Assembly (NCBI RefSeq): GCF_028622095.1
Contig: NZ_CP115165.1
Location: 906,001-970,000 of the forward strand
Source: Deinococcus aquaticus
Lineage (GTDB): Bacteria > Deinococcota > Deinococci > Deinococcales > Deinococcaceae
Reading direction: 5' to 3'
DNA length: 64,000 nucleotides
Shown here: one piece after another, positions 8,790 to 19,400 of the stretch
Numbering within the stretch: the stretch's first letter is position 1
Layout of the letters: each line of letters begins with the position of its first letter
Translations under genes and position numbers: made by a program
The notes under the pieces: model-generated
Database searches by the model: none
What the model saw: only the letters and a program-made list of their open reading frames with translations
What the model was told of the DNA's origin: nothing

Positions 8790-8946
8790 ACCGGAACGGA
8801 GGCGACGTTGGTGCGCCTGCACCCCACGACGGATACCGGCCCCAGATCACGTCTGCCGACCCCATGTCGACTGACCCTGCGCGGCCAGCCCCCACCCTCA
8901 CAGAGCCCAGTCAGGCCGCCCGTCACCACGATAGGCGGCCCTTTTC
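8790..8946 (+). ncRNA. Candidate small RNA or attenuated leader
   Basis: A transcript from the promoter at 8755-8783 would end at the intrinsic terminator at 8914-8945, giving about 155 nt. No known RNA family is recognised. A GGAGG near its 5' end, placed before possible start codons at 8808/8811, leaves open a short translated leader. The tkt gene 150 bp downstream has its own promoter-like elements, so this unit could be independent of it. Confidence 0.35.
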
Positions 8947-9037
8947 TGCCCGCGCCCAGCCTATCTGGCAGGCAGACTGGGCGCTCTACGCGGCGGCCCA
9001 CGGGAGCGGCCGGCAGGGCCTATCTATGGGACTGTGA
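8864..9037 (+). CDS. Possible 57-residue small protein (weak)
   Basis: An ATG frame from 8864 to 9037 encodes a Pro/Ala/Arg-rich N-terminal half and a tail with PIWQADWALYAAAHG. No Shine-Dalgarno is visible and the terminator hairpin at 8914-8940 lies inside it, so a full-length mRNA would need read-through. It may be chance in GC-rich DNA; I list it because the region otherwise has no gene for over 500 bp. Confidence 0.15.
   Translation: MSTDPARPAPTLTEPSQAARHHDRRPFSARAQPIWQADWALYAAAHGSGRQGLSMGL
8914..8945 (+). terminator. Intrinsic terminator of the candidate small RNA
   Basis: GGCCGCC (8914-8920) and GGCGGCC (8934-8940) form a 7-bp GC stem with a 13-nt loop, followed by CTTTTC (8941-8946). 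Confidence 0.55.
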
Positions 9038-9051
9038 AGGTGTCCCCATAA

Positions 9052-9087
9052 GTGTACACAGTACACATACTCTTCTCGGGGTAGGAT
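9052..9087 (+). promoter_or_regulatory. tkt promoter with a perfect palindrome and leaderless start
   Basis: GTGTAC-ACA-GTACAC (9052-9066) is a perfect 6-3-6 inverted repeat positioned over the expected -35 region; TAGGAT at 9082-9087 is a -10 box ending 7 nt before the tkt ATG at 9095, so the mRNA should be leaderless. The palindrome is a likely operator; the regulator is unknown. Confidence 0.5.
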
Positions 9088-9094
9088 ACGAAAC

Positions 9095-11077
<1,983 letters not shown>

Positions 11078-11095
11078 GCCCCGCACGCACCAGAA

Positions 11096-11133
11096 AGCCG
11101 GACCCGCTCAGCGACGAGGGGGTCCGGCTCTTT
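11096..11133. terminator. Intrinsic terminator between tkt and tRNA-Arg, usable from both sides
   Basis: AGCCGGACCC (11096-11105) pairs with GGGTCCGGCT (11120-11129); CTTT follows on the plus strand and TTTC on the minus strand. It would end tkt on the plus strand and the tRNA transcript on the minus strand. Confidence 0.75.
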
Positions 11134-11147
11134 GGTCTGGCGCTGTG

Positions 11148-11224
<77 letters not shown>

Positions 11225-11358
11225 CGACTGTGGGCGCGGCAGCGGCGCAGCGGGGATTATAGCAGGGCCGCCCACAGGCGGGAATGCCTGCGCGCAGGGC
11301 AAGCAAACGTGAGATAAAAATGTAAGCGCGGCCTACCTATACTCCCTTGAGGTTCTTC

Positions 11359-12081
11359 ATGACGAACGCTGTGTACACCATGACCGTCCGCGCCCTGTCG
11401 GGCGTTGTTTCTGAACGGGCTGCCGAGACCATGCTGCGCGCGGTGCTGCGCGAGCAGAACATTGCGCCCGATACGGTGTCGGCGCAGGAGATGCAGCAAC
11501 TGATTTCCGGTTCGCTGCTGGACCGGCTGTCGTCCGTGATGCCGTCGGCGCAGGCGCGGCGGGAACTGCAGAGCCTGTCGGGGCAACTGGAATCGAAGTA
11601 CCCGAAAGCGCCGACGCTGTTCACGCAGAACGTGCCGCTGGCCACCTGGGATGACGCCGAGGGGGGCACGACCGTCTGGAATGACCTGATGCTCAGCGCG
11701 GATGATTTTGAATTCGAGGACCCCGAGTACGGGGGCATGCTGGAAGGCCGCGCGTACGACCTGTCGACCACGCTGGATCAGGACGCCCTGATTCAACTGC
11801 TGGGGAAACTGTCGGGCGTGCAGGGCGTGATGGTGTGCCGTTCCAGTGGTGAGGTGCTGCGGTCCCGGTCCGTGAAGGACCCGGCGGGTCTGGGCAGCGT
11901 GGTCGCGGCGAGCGCCATGCTGTTCCAGAAGCGGGCGCTGCGGCTGATGTCGGCGGATCTGGGTGGTCAGACGGTGTGCATGTGCCCGCTGGGCGCGTAC
12001 TGCGTGGCCGTGGTGGCCAATTCTCAAGCGAACGTGGGGAGACTTCTTGTGGAACTTCAGCAGTTGCGGGTAGCGGCGTGA
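11359..12081 (+). CDS. Roadblock/LC7-like domain protein with a helical N-terminal module
   Basis: A 240-residue protein from ATG 11359 (TGAGG lies 6 bases before it; a TTG at 11347 and later ATG are alternatives). Residues about 10-75 form a helical module (VRALSGVVSERAAETMLRAVL...RLSSVMPSAQARRELQSLSGQL). After a linker, residues about 135-235 look like a roadblock/LC7 domain: ALIQLLGKLSGVQGVMVCRSSGEVL, then VVAASAMLFQKRALRLMSADLGGQTVCMCPLGAYCVAVVA. Roadblock proteins often act with small GTPases or as scaffolds; no GTPase is encoded beside it. It overlaps the next gene by 4 bp (GTGA). A TATACT -10 is at 11338-11343. Function unknown. Confidence 0.7.
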   Translation: MTNAVYTMTVRALSGVVSERAAETMLRAVLREQNIAPDTVSAQEMQQLISGSLLDRLSSVMPSAQARRELQSLSGQLESKYPKAPTLFTQNVPLATWDDAEGGTTVWNDLMLSADDFEFEDPEYGGMLEGRAYDLSTTLDQDALIQLLGKLSGVQGVMVCRSSGEVLRSRSVKDPAGLGSVVAASAMLFQKRALRLMSADLGGQTVCMCPLGAYCVAVVANSQANVGRLLVELQQLRVAA

Positions 12082-13772
12082 ATTCGGCTGTGCAGGGTGA
12101 AGGCAACGGGCAACCGAAGGGCGGCGCGTGGCGGGCGACGCTGGCGCTGGGTGCGCTGGGCCTGGGCGGAACGGGCCTGACCGGGCTGGGCGGCGCGGGC
12201 GCGCAGGACCTGGCGGCGTACACCAGGCTGGCGCAGAACCTGGACGGCGCGGTGACGGCGCGGGCCTCCTCGGCCCAGGCGGCCCTGACGCGCCTGGACG
12301 CGGCGCAGTCGGCGCTGGACGCCCTGGCCCCCACCATTCGCAACCGGCAGATCGTGTCGGGCCTGAAAGACGCCATGGGCGGCGCGCGGGCCGCGCTGGG
12401 GCGCACGCCGGCCGAACTGGAAGCGCAGGTGCTGCTGTCGCGCGGGCTGATGCGCAAGGCGCTGTACGACCAGACGCTGGCGCTGCTGTCGGGCGCTCCG
12501 GCGAACGGCGCGGCGCAACTTCAGCTGCTGGGCCGCGAGTTCGGCCTGGGTGCCGAGGCGCTCCAGGCACTGTCCAGTGACGCGAAGGCCGGGCGGCTGG
12601 AGCGCACGGCGTGGCGGCTTCAGCGGGCGGCGGTGCAGAAGGTCAGCGCCAGTCTGACGGCGGCGCGGGCCACGCAGAGCACGGCGTCGTACGTGAACCT
12701 GGCGCGCGCGACCGGGTGGTTCACGGTGGTGCAGGATTCGGCGGGCGCGGGCGGCCTGAAGGTCTCGCAGTTCGGGGACGCGCTGCGGCAACTGACCTCG
12801 GGTGACACGGCGGCGCTGGAGACCTCACTGGCGGCGCTGCGTTCGGGCACGGCGACCTTCGCGGCGACCCTGGCCACCCCGCCAGCGGCGACCCCGACCG
12901 GGACGAAACCGGCGGCCGGGGGCACGGCCCCCACGGTGACGCCCGTTCCGGTCACGCCGGCCACACAGACCCCAGATGCCCAGACCCCGGCCACACAGAC
13001 ACCGGCCACTCAGACGCCAGCGACCCAGACCCCGGGAGCGCAGGCGCAGGCCACGGCGGGTGCTGGTGCGGCGTACGTGGCGCTGGGCCGCGCCCTGGCG
13101 GCGTCCGGGCACGCGGATAACGCTGCGGCGCGCGCAGCCCTGGCCGAGGCGGGCACGGCCCTGGCGGGCGCTCCGGCGGCGCTGCGGAACGCGGCGGGCT
13201 TCGACCGCCTGCAGGGGGCAGTGGCGGGCGCGGCGGGTCGCAGCGCCCTGCGTCCCACGGACGTGCAGGCCCTGATCGCCTCGCTGGCGAACGTGGAGAA
13301 CGCCGCGGCGGGCCAGCCCGTCAGCCGGCTGGACGGCGCGAGTACCGGCGTGTCCCGCTGGTTCAGCGGGTGGCTGCGCGTGCTGATTTTCGCGCTGCTG
13401 GCGGGCCTGACGGTCCTGCCGCTGTACCTGCTGAACCTGGCGTTCGGCGGGCGGAACACCTACTGGCGGGCCATCATGGTGGGTCTGGGCCTGCTGATGC
13501 TGCCGCTGTTCCTGGAGGGCCTGTTCGGGCTGCTGGGCGCGTTCGGTGACCTGTTCGGGGCCGCGCCGCTGCGGAACCTGCTGAACCTGACGCTCACGCA
13601 GGGCGCGTACGCACTGCCCGTCTGGGCCGTCCTGAGCGCCGCCGCGCTGGGCCTGATGGCCTTCGGGTTCCGTGGTCTGTGCGAGCAGTTCGGGCTGCTG
13701 GGCACCGCCAAGCCCAGCGTGCAGAACACCACGCAGCACACCAGCATCGACTGGGATGAGGAGGTCTCATGA
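12078..13772 (+). CDS. Large membrane protein with TPATQ repeats, middle gene of the roadblock operon
   Basis: A 564-residue protein from GTG 12078, overlapping the previous stop. A hydrophobic N-terminal segment (TLALGALGLGGTGLTGLGGAGAQ) looks like a signal or anchor, then an Ala/Leu-rich, probably all-helical region to about residue 270, a Pro/Thr linker with the tandem motif TPATQ (four near copies around residues 300-320), a second helical region, and three C-terminal membrane helices (about 435-550: LRVLIFALLAGLTVLPLYLLN, AIMVGLGLLMLPLFLEGLFGLLG, and ALPVWAVLSAAALGLMAFGF). The short tail DWDEEVS is probably cytoplasmic. I do not recognise the family. Overlaps on both sides place it in one operon with a roadblock-like and a coiled-coil protein. 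Confidence 0.75.
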   Translation: MNSAVQGEGNGQPKGGAWRATLALGALGLGGTGLTGLGGAGAQDLAAYTRLAQNLDGAVTARASSAQAALTRLDAAQSALDALAPTIRNRQIVSGLKDAMGGARAALGRTPAELEAQVLLSRGLMRKALYDQTLALLSGAPANGAAQLQLLGREFGLGAEALQALSSDAKAGRLERTAWRLQRAAVQKVSASLTAARATQSTASYVNLARATGWFTVVQDSAGAGGLKVSQFGDALRQLTSGDTAALETSLAALRSGTATFAATLATPPAATPTGTKPAAGGTAPTVTPVPVTPATQTPDAQTPATQTPATQTPATQTPGAQAQATAGAGAAYVALGRALAASGHADNAAARAALAEAGTALAGAPAALRNAAGFDRLQGAVAGAAGRSALRPTDVQALIASLANVENAAAGQPVSRLDGASTGVSRWFSGWLRVLIFALLAGLTVLPLYLLNLAFGGRNTYWRAIMVGLGLLMLPLFLEGLFGLLGAFGDLFGAAPLRNLLNLTLTQGAYALPVWAVLSAAALGLMAFGFRGLCEQFGLLGTAKPSVQNTTQHTSIDWDEEVS

Positions 13773-15880
13773 CCGGCGGATCACTGCACCGCCTGCCGGT
13801 CCAGATGCTGGGCGATCTGGTGTCGCCCCGCGCGCTGGAACGCATCCTTCAGGACGCCGCGCAGGCACGGGGCACCAGCATCGAGCAGCTGGAAGTGCAG
13901 GTACTCGAGGACATCCTCAAGCGGGAGGTCTTCAAGCGCCTGCAACTGAGCGTGCCCGCGCCACTGGCCAAGAAACGCGTGTCGGAAGTTCTGAACGAAC
14001 TGATGAAGACCACGCAGGAACGCCAGTTGCCCACGCCGACCATCAGTTCGCTGCTCGGACTGGAAGACGGCGCGCGGCGCTTCACGCTGTACTTCGACTG
14101 GCCGGAAACGCAGCGTCTGCGTGGCGTGCTGAGCGTCGCCAAGCAGGAGGAAAAGGAAGGGCGTGACATTGCCGCCCTGGTCCTGGAAGGGCAGAACCTG
14201 ATCGAGGTCATGGACCGCCGCCTGCGCGAGGGGCTGGTCGAGCAGGCGCAGGACCTCGCGGAACTGAAGGCGACGTTCGCGCGCGTGCAGGGCATGGGGG
14301 GCCGCGAGGTCCGCCGCCTGGACACCCTGATCGGGCAGATCGACGAGGCGCAGCAGCAGGGCACGCTGCTGCCCGGCGAGGTCGAGCGGGCGCGGAACAT
14401 CACCTTCAACCTGCGCAAACTGCTGGAATCGTCGGTGGTGCAGACCGTCGAGAACGTGGACACCGCCGAGATTCCCACGTCCGCCACGATCCTCGACCCG
14501 GACGCGCAGGCGCGCGTGCTGGCGCTGGAACAGGAGCACGCCGCCCAGCAGCTCGGCACGCTGGACCGCGAGTTCACGGCCCTGATGGACGCCCGCCCGG
14601 ACCTGCGCGCCCAGCACGACGCGCTGCGCAGCCTCCAGCACGGCAACCAGTTGACGGCCGACACGGTCGAGAACTGGCGCGAGCAGCTGAAGTTCGAACG
14701 GACGACCCTGCTGGCCGAACAGCAGACGCAACTGATGCGCCTGGAATCCGCGCTGTCGGGCGTGGCGACCGGCGCGGACATGCGCATCGCCCTGGATTCC
14801 GCGCGGCACCTGCTGGACATCGGCAGCCTCGCCACGGACGAGTTGCAGGAACTGCGGACCATGCAGGAATCGTTGCGGGCCGGCGTGAACGCGCAGGCGC
14901 AACTGGCCACGCAACGCGAACTGCTGGACATCGAACGCTCGGGGCGCAACGTGGCCGGTGCCAGCGCGGAACTCGCGCCGCTGCTGGCGCAGGCCCGCGC
15001 GGCCCTGGCGCAGGGGCAGGAGCCGGATATCGCCACGCTGTGGAGCCTGCTGGAGCGCCGCATGGGGGCCGCCGCGCAGGAACGCGAGGACTTCGACGCC
15101 CGCGCCGACCGCGTGGTGCAGGAGTACGACACGGTCCGCAGTCTGGCCGGCGAGACCACGCAGAAACTCGGCCGGCTGGCCGACACGCTGCGCGCCCAGC
15201 GCCGCCTGGGCCGCATGAGCGCGCAGGCCCGCGAACGCTACGAGCAGACGCTGCACGACGCCGAGGCCCTGCTGGCCGAAGCGCACGCCGAGTACCGCGC
15301 CGCGCAGGAAGTCACCGCCACCTTCGGCCAGGACGCCCTGAGCGGCCTGCTGGACGTGTTCGATTTCGAGGAAGCGACCGACACCAACCTGTTTGCTGCC
15401 GCCCCAGACCCGTCCGCCGCCCCGCTGCCGCCCGTGAACATCACTCCGTCGAACACCGGTCAGGTGGCGCCCAGCGCGTCCTCGCTGTTCGACACGCTGC
15501 TGTCGTCCATCACGCCCGGCGGGGCCCCGCCCGCCAGCGCCCCGGTTGCCGGGGCCAGTACCTCCACGCCGGCCCCGACTGGATTCCCCACGTCCTTCTC
15601 ACTGCCGGACACCACCGCGCCCGCGCAGGAAGCCGTGGAAACGTGGCTGTTCCAGGGCGGGCAGATTCAGCACGGCCCGCAGGACACCGCCGCACAGGGC
15701 ATGGCGGCGCTCCTGGCGCAGGCCAGCGCGCTGGGCCTGCAACGCCTGGACATGAACGACGCCGCGCACGTCTGGTCCGCCCGCAGCAGCGCCCCCGGCG
15801 AGTGGCGCCTGGGCCGCGCGGTCACCTGGACTGCCCTGGACGAACGGGTCGGCCCGTGGCTCGACACCGGCGAGAGCTGA
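13769..15880 (+). CDS. Coiled-coil protein of unknown function, last gene of the roadblock operon
   Basis: A 703-residue soluble protein from ATG 13769 (ATGA overlap with the membrane gene). Residues about 10-80 (LVSPRALERILQDAAQARG...RLQLSVPAPLAKKRVSEVLNELM) resemble the N-terminal module of the roadblock-like protein two genes upstream. Residues about 110-520 are Glu/Gln/Leu/Ala-rich with heptad-like spacing, predicted as long coiled coils. A Pro/Ser/Thr-rich linker (about 545-610) leads to a small globular C-terminal domain (about 615-703, AVETWLFQGGQIQHGPQ...HVWSARSSAPGEWRLGRAVTW). No enzymatic motif is seen. With its partners it could form a membrane-linked scaffold or cytoskeleton-like assembly; this is inference. 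Confidence 0.75.
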   Translation: MTGGSLHRLPVQMLGDLVSPRALERILQDAAQARGTSIEQLEVQVLEDILKREVFKRLQLSVPAPLAKKRVSEVLNELMKTTQERQLPTPTISSLLGLEDGARRFTLYFDWPETQRLRGVLSVAKQEEKEGRDIAALVLEGQNLIEVMDRRLREGLVEQAQDLAELKATFARVQGMGGREVRRLDTLIGQIDEAQQQGTLLPGEVERARNITFNLRKLLESSVVQTVENVDTAEIPTSATILDPDAQARVLALEQEHAAQQLGTLDREFTALMDARPDLRAQHDALRSLQHGNQLTADTVENWREQLKFERTTLLAEQQTQLMRLESALSGVATGADMRIALDSARHLLDIGSLATDELQELRTMQESLRAGVNAQAQLATQRELLDIERSGRNVAGASAELAPLLAQARAALAQGQEPDIATLWSLLERRMGAAAQEREDFDARADRVVQEYDTVRSLAGETTQKLGRLADTLRAQRRLGRMSAQARERYEQTLHDAEALLAEAHAEYRAAQEVTATFGQDALSGLLDVFDFEEATDTNLFAAAPDPSAAPLPPVNITPSNTGQVAPSASSLFDTLLSSITPGGAPPASAPVAGASTSTPAPTGFPTSFSLPDTTAPAQEAVETWLFQGGQIQHGPQDTAAQGMAALLAQASALGLQRLDMNDAAHVWSARSSAPGEWRLGRAVTWTALDERVGPWLDTGES

Positions 15881-15920
15881 CTGCTCCCCCGCCACCCCGC
15901 CGCCCGGCATACTGGGCGGC

Positions 15921-16370
15921 ATGACCGCCGACTCTCCCCTTCCGGAACCGGGCTCCGAACTGCTGCTGCGCGGCCTGAGCGAACAGCAGCAGTTCGGAGC
16001 CCGGCTGGCAGCCGCCCTGCCGCCCGGCAGCGTCCTGTTCCTGGAAGGCGAACTGGGCGCCGGGAAGACCAGCCTCACGCAGGGACTGGTCGCCGCGCTG
16101 GGCTTCACCGACACCGTCACCAGCCCCACCTACGCCCTCATGAACGCCTACCCCACCCCGGCCGGACAGGTCCTGCACGTCGACGCGTACCGCGTACGCG
16201 ACATGAACGAACTGTACGAGATGGACCTTGAGGACCTGATCGAGAGCAGCCGCCTGAGCATCATCGAATGGGGTGAGGGCCTGTACGCCGACTACCCCGC
16301 CGCACCCATCCTGCTGCTCGAACACCTGGACGGCACGCCCGACGTGCGGCGCCTGACCCGCAGGCGCTGA
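15921..16370 (+). CDS. tsaE: tRNA threonylcarbamoyladenosine biosynthesis ATPase TsaE
   Basis: A 149-residue P-loop ATPase needed, with TsaB and TsaD, to make N6-threonylcarbamoyladenosine at position 37 of tRNAs decoding ANN codons. Motifs: Walker A GELGAGKTSLTQGL (about residue 43-56), TSPTYALMNAY (switch region), HVDAYRVRD and EWGEGL near the C terminus, in family order. Length is normal. The -10-like CATACT at 15908-15913 ends 7 nt before the ATG, so the mRNA is probably leaderless and the gene has its own promoter even though it follows the coiled-coil gene closely. Confidence 0.95.
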   Translation: MTADSPLPEPGSELLLRGLSEQQQFGARLAAALPPGSVLFLEGELGAGKTSLTQGLVAALGFTDTVTSPTYALMNAYPTPAGQVLHVDAYRVRDMNELYEMDLEDLIESSRLSIIEWGEGLYADYPAAPILLLEHLDGTPDVRRLTRRR

Positions 16371-16383
16371 AGACGCAAATCTT

Positions 16384-16413
16384 CTGAACGGCAGGTCAGA
16401 CGCACAGTACACT
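16384..16413 (+). promoter_or_regulatory. Promoter of the DUF4157 gene cluster
   Basis: TACACT (16408-16413) ends 7 nt before the ATG at 16421, a leaderless arrangement. CTGAAC (16384-16389) is a possible -35 at 18 bp. Nothing else lies between tsaE and this cluster. Confidence 0.45.
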
Positions 16414-16420
16414 GGCGGTC

Positions 16421-19400
16421 ATGACGGAACGGTTTCAGCAGAGCAGACACAAAGTCCCCCTGCCCGTTCAACCGGTGCTTCAATTACCGGACCCGCCAGC
16501 CCCGGCACATCTGGAAGCGCAGCGGCATATGCTGCAACGCTTCACGGCCCGCTCGCAGACCGCCCAGCGACAGGCCGCCGCGCCCGTGCTACGGGCAGCC
16601 AGCCTCGACCGTCAGGAACAGGACCGCCTGACCGGCGAACGCGCCACCTTGCAACGCCAGATCTCCACGCTCGGCCAGCCCGCGCCCTCACAGCAACCAG
16701 CGCAGCCGCCAGTCCCGGTGAAACCCACCACGCCCACCGACTGGGTCACGGTCATGCGCCACCGCGCCGAGGGCGTCGAGGGGCAGCGTCTGGACACCCG
16801 CGCCTTCGGGGAATTCCAGACCCTGCAACGACAGGTGGCGCAGACCCTCGCCCACAGCTTCCGCCATGACCGGGGCGAGGCGTCCGCCCGGTATGCCACC
16901 TACGGCGAGCACCTCGCCACGCTGCAACGCCACGCGCTGAGCGCCCCGGTATCCCGCGTGGTGCTGGGCATGGTGTCCCCATCCGAACGCCTACCGCTGC
17001 AACGCGCCGCCGATGAAGCCCTGCAACGACAACTGGCGCAAGAACAGGCGGCGCTGAACTTCGGCACCCTGAGTTCCCTGCAACGGCAACTGGCCGAGTT
17101 GGACGCCGAGGCGACCCAGCCTGTCCTGCAACGCATTCAGGCGCGACGCGGGGCGGGGAACCCACTGCCGGAGGCCATTCAGCGGCACCTAGAACAGGGC
17201 CTGAACCACGACCTGAGCCGGGTGCGGATTCACGACGACGCGGAAGCGGACACGCTGGCCAAGGGCGTGAACGCTACCGCATTCACCACTGGCACCGACA
17301 TCTTCTTCCAGGCGGGGCGGTTCAACCCGAATACGCAGAGCGGGCTGGAACTGCTGGCGCACGAGGTGACGCACACGGTGCAGCAGAGCCAGGGCCGCGT
17401 GGGGACGGGCATTGACCCGGACGCCGGACTGGAGCAGGAAGCGCGGGCGATGGGCGCGAGGCTCGCAAGCCAGCCCATCACAAGAAGCGCGAACGTTCGT
17501 GAAGTGAATGCCGTGCCAGTCCGGAAGGTCGGATCTTCGGGCAAGGCTGTGCAACGCTGGAGACTTGGCGACCTCAAAAAGCTGGCGGGCAGTGCAGGCA
17601 ACAGGGTCACCGGAGTCATCAAGAGCGTCAAGAAACAGGCCCAGCAGAGTGTGCAGCGGGCCGCAAACAACGTCAAGAAAGCGGCAGCAGCCGCGACCAA
17701 GAAGGTCCATGCCACCATCAGCAAGACCGGCGCCCGGATCGGCACCTTGACCTCGACTCTTCGCGGGAAAGTGAAGAAAGCGGGACAGACGGTCAGGCAG
17801 TATGCCAGCAAGACACTCACCAGGGTCACTCACGTCGCTCAGAAAGCGAACCAGCAGAGAAAAGCCATAGGAACGCACCTCGCCGCGAAAGCCAACCAGC
17901 TTCGGCACAACGCCGCGAAAGCCGTTCAGAAAGTTACGAAGCTGGCCAGCAGTTCTCTCCAGAAGACAGCAGCGGGCGTGAAACAGCTCGGGCAGCGTGT
18001 TCAGGCAACCGTCAAGGAGTTACCCGCCAGGGCCAGAGCTGCCAGGGATGAATACAAGGCCAAAGCGGCCGCCGCTCTTACGAAGGCCAAAGCCAGACAG
18101 CAGCAGCTCATCCAGCAAGCCAAGGAAGCGGGCCAGAAAGCAGAGAAGGCCGCCAGAGCCAGCGTCGCCAGAGCCTCACGTCAGCTCGACGAAGGCAGAA
18201 AAAAGGCCGCGGCCCTCGCGGTCCAGGGCTGGAACACCACCGTCAAAGGGGTGAAGAACGTCTCGGCCTGGGCCACCGAGAAAGTCAATGCAGTCAGGAA
18301 CAGTCCCAAGTTCAAGAAAGCCGTTCATTTCCTGAAAACGTCCGGCGTGCAGATTGCCAAGGTCGGCGCGGCCATCGTCGTCGGGGGCGCCGTCATCGCC
18401 GGTGCCGCCGCACTCACAGCAGCGACCGGCGGGCTGGCGGGTCCCGTGCTGGTAGGAGCACTGTTCGCCTCCGGCGCACTGGGCGGCGCCGCCGGCACCG
18501 TGGTCGAAAACCTGCTGACAGGAAAACAGTGGGGTCATGACATCAATGCCAAGAGCCTGATCACGGACGGCGTACTGGGCGTGGCGGTGGGTCCCGCCGC
18601 CAAACTGGTGGGCGGCGTGGCACGCGCGGCGGGCCGCCCGGTGCTGGCTGGACTGGGCAAAGCGGCGGCCCGGCTTCCCGGCAGCACGTATGTGCAGGGA
18701 CTTGCAACGGCGGCTCGCACCTCCACGGGGATCCTGGCACGCAACGTCCGCACAGCAGCCACCACGCGCTGGAACACCCTCAAGTCGGGCGCGCAGCCCG
18801 TTCTGAGCGCAGTGGGAACGCACGTCGGCAGCAGTCTGCCGGGGCAGGCATTCAGAGCGGTTGACTCCACTTTCAGCACGGGCATTCGTGGGCTGGCAGG
18901 GCTGGCGGCAAGTGGCGCCCGGCAGGGTGGAGTCGTCGTCAAAGGAGTATCGGACGCCGTCCGCACCCGCGTGGCAAGCGTGACGGGCAGGCCGGGCATC
19001 AACAACGCGATCCGCGCTGCCCGGCAGGTCACGGGTAACGCCAGGGACCGCGTGGCTGTCGCGGGGATGCAGGCCCGCAATGCAGCCGGGCGTGGATGGA
19101 CGAATGCGAAGACAAGAATCGGTGTTCTTGAGCAAGATGCACGCTTTGAGCTGCACGGTCGCGGTCTGGCTATCGATCCGACTCGTTCAGTCTCGGCCCA
19201 TCTGTTCAGCGCTGCAGAGCGCAATCTGTCTGCTATGCGCAATTACGTTTCCAGCGAGGCCAGGGTCATTGGTGGAGAGGTGCGGGATACGTGGCTGGGC
19301 ACGGCCGGCCATGGTGGCGTGTTGCGCACGGCCGGGAAGATGGAAGGTCTGGTCGCCCGTACGCCTTCGCTGGCGGCCGGCTGGAAGCAGGAACTGGCGG

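Noticed and set aside
12985..13045. CRISPR-like repeat
   Set aside because: These are in-frame TPATQ codon repeats in a linker; there are no spacers.
16421..17180. LQR-coding repeats as a DNA-level repeat element
   Set aside because: Copies are short and irregularly spaced within a protein; the repetition is at the amino acid level.
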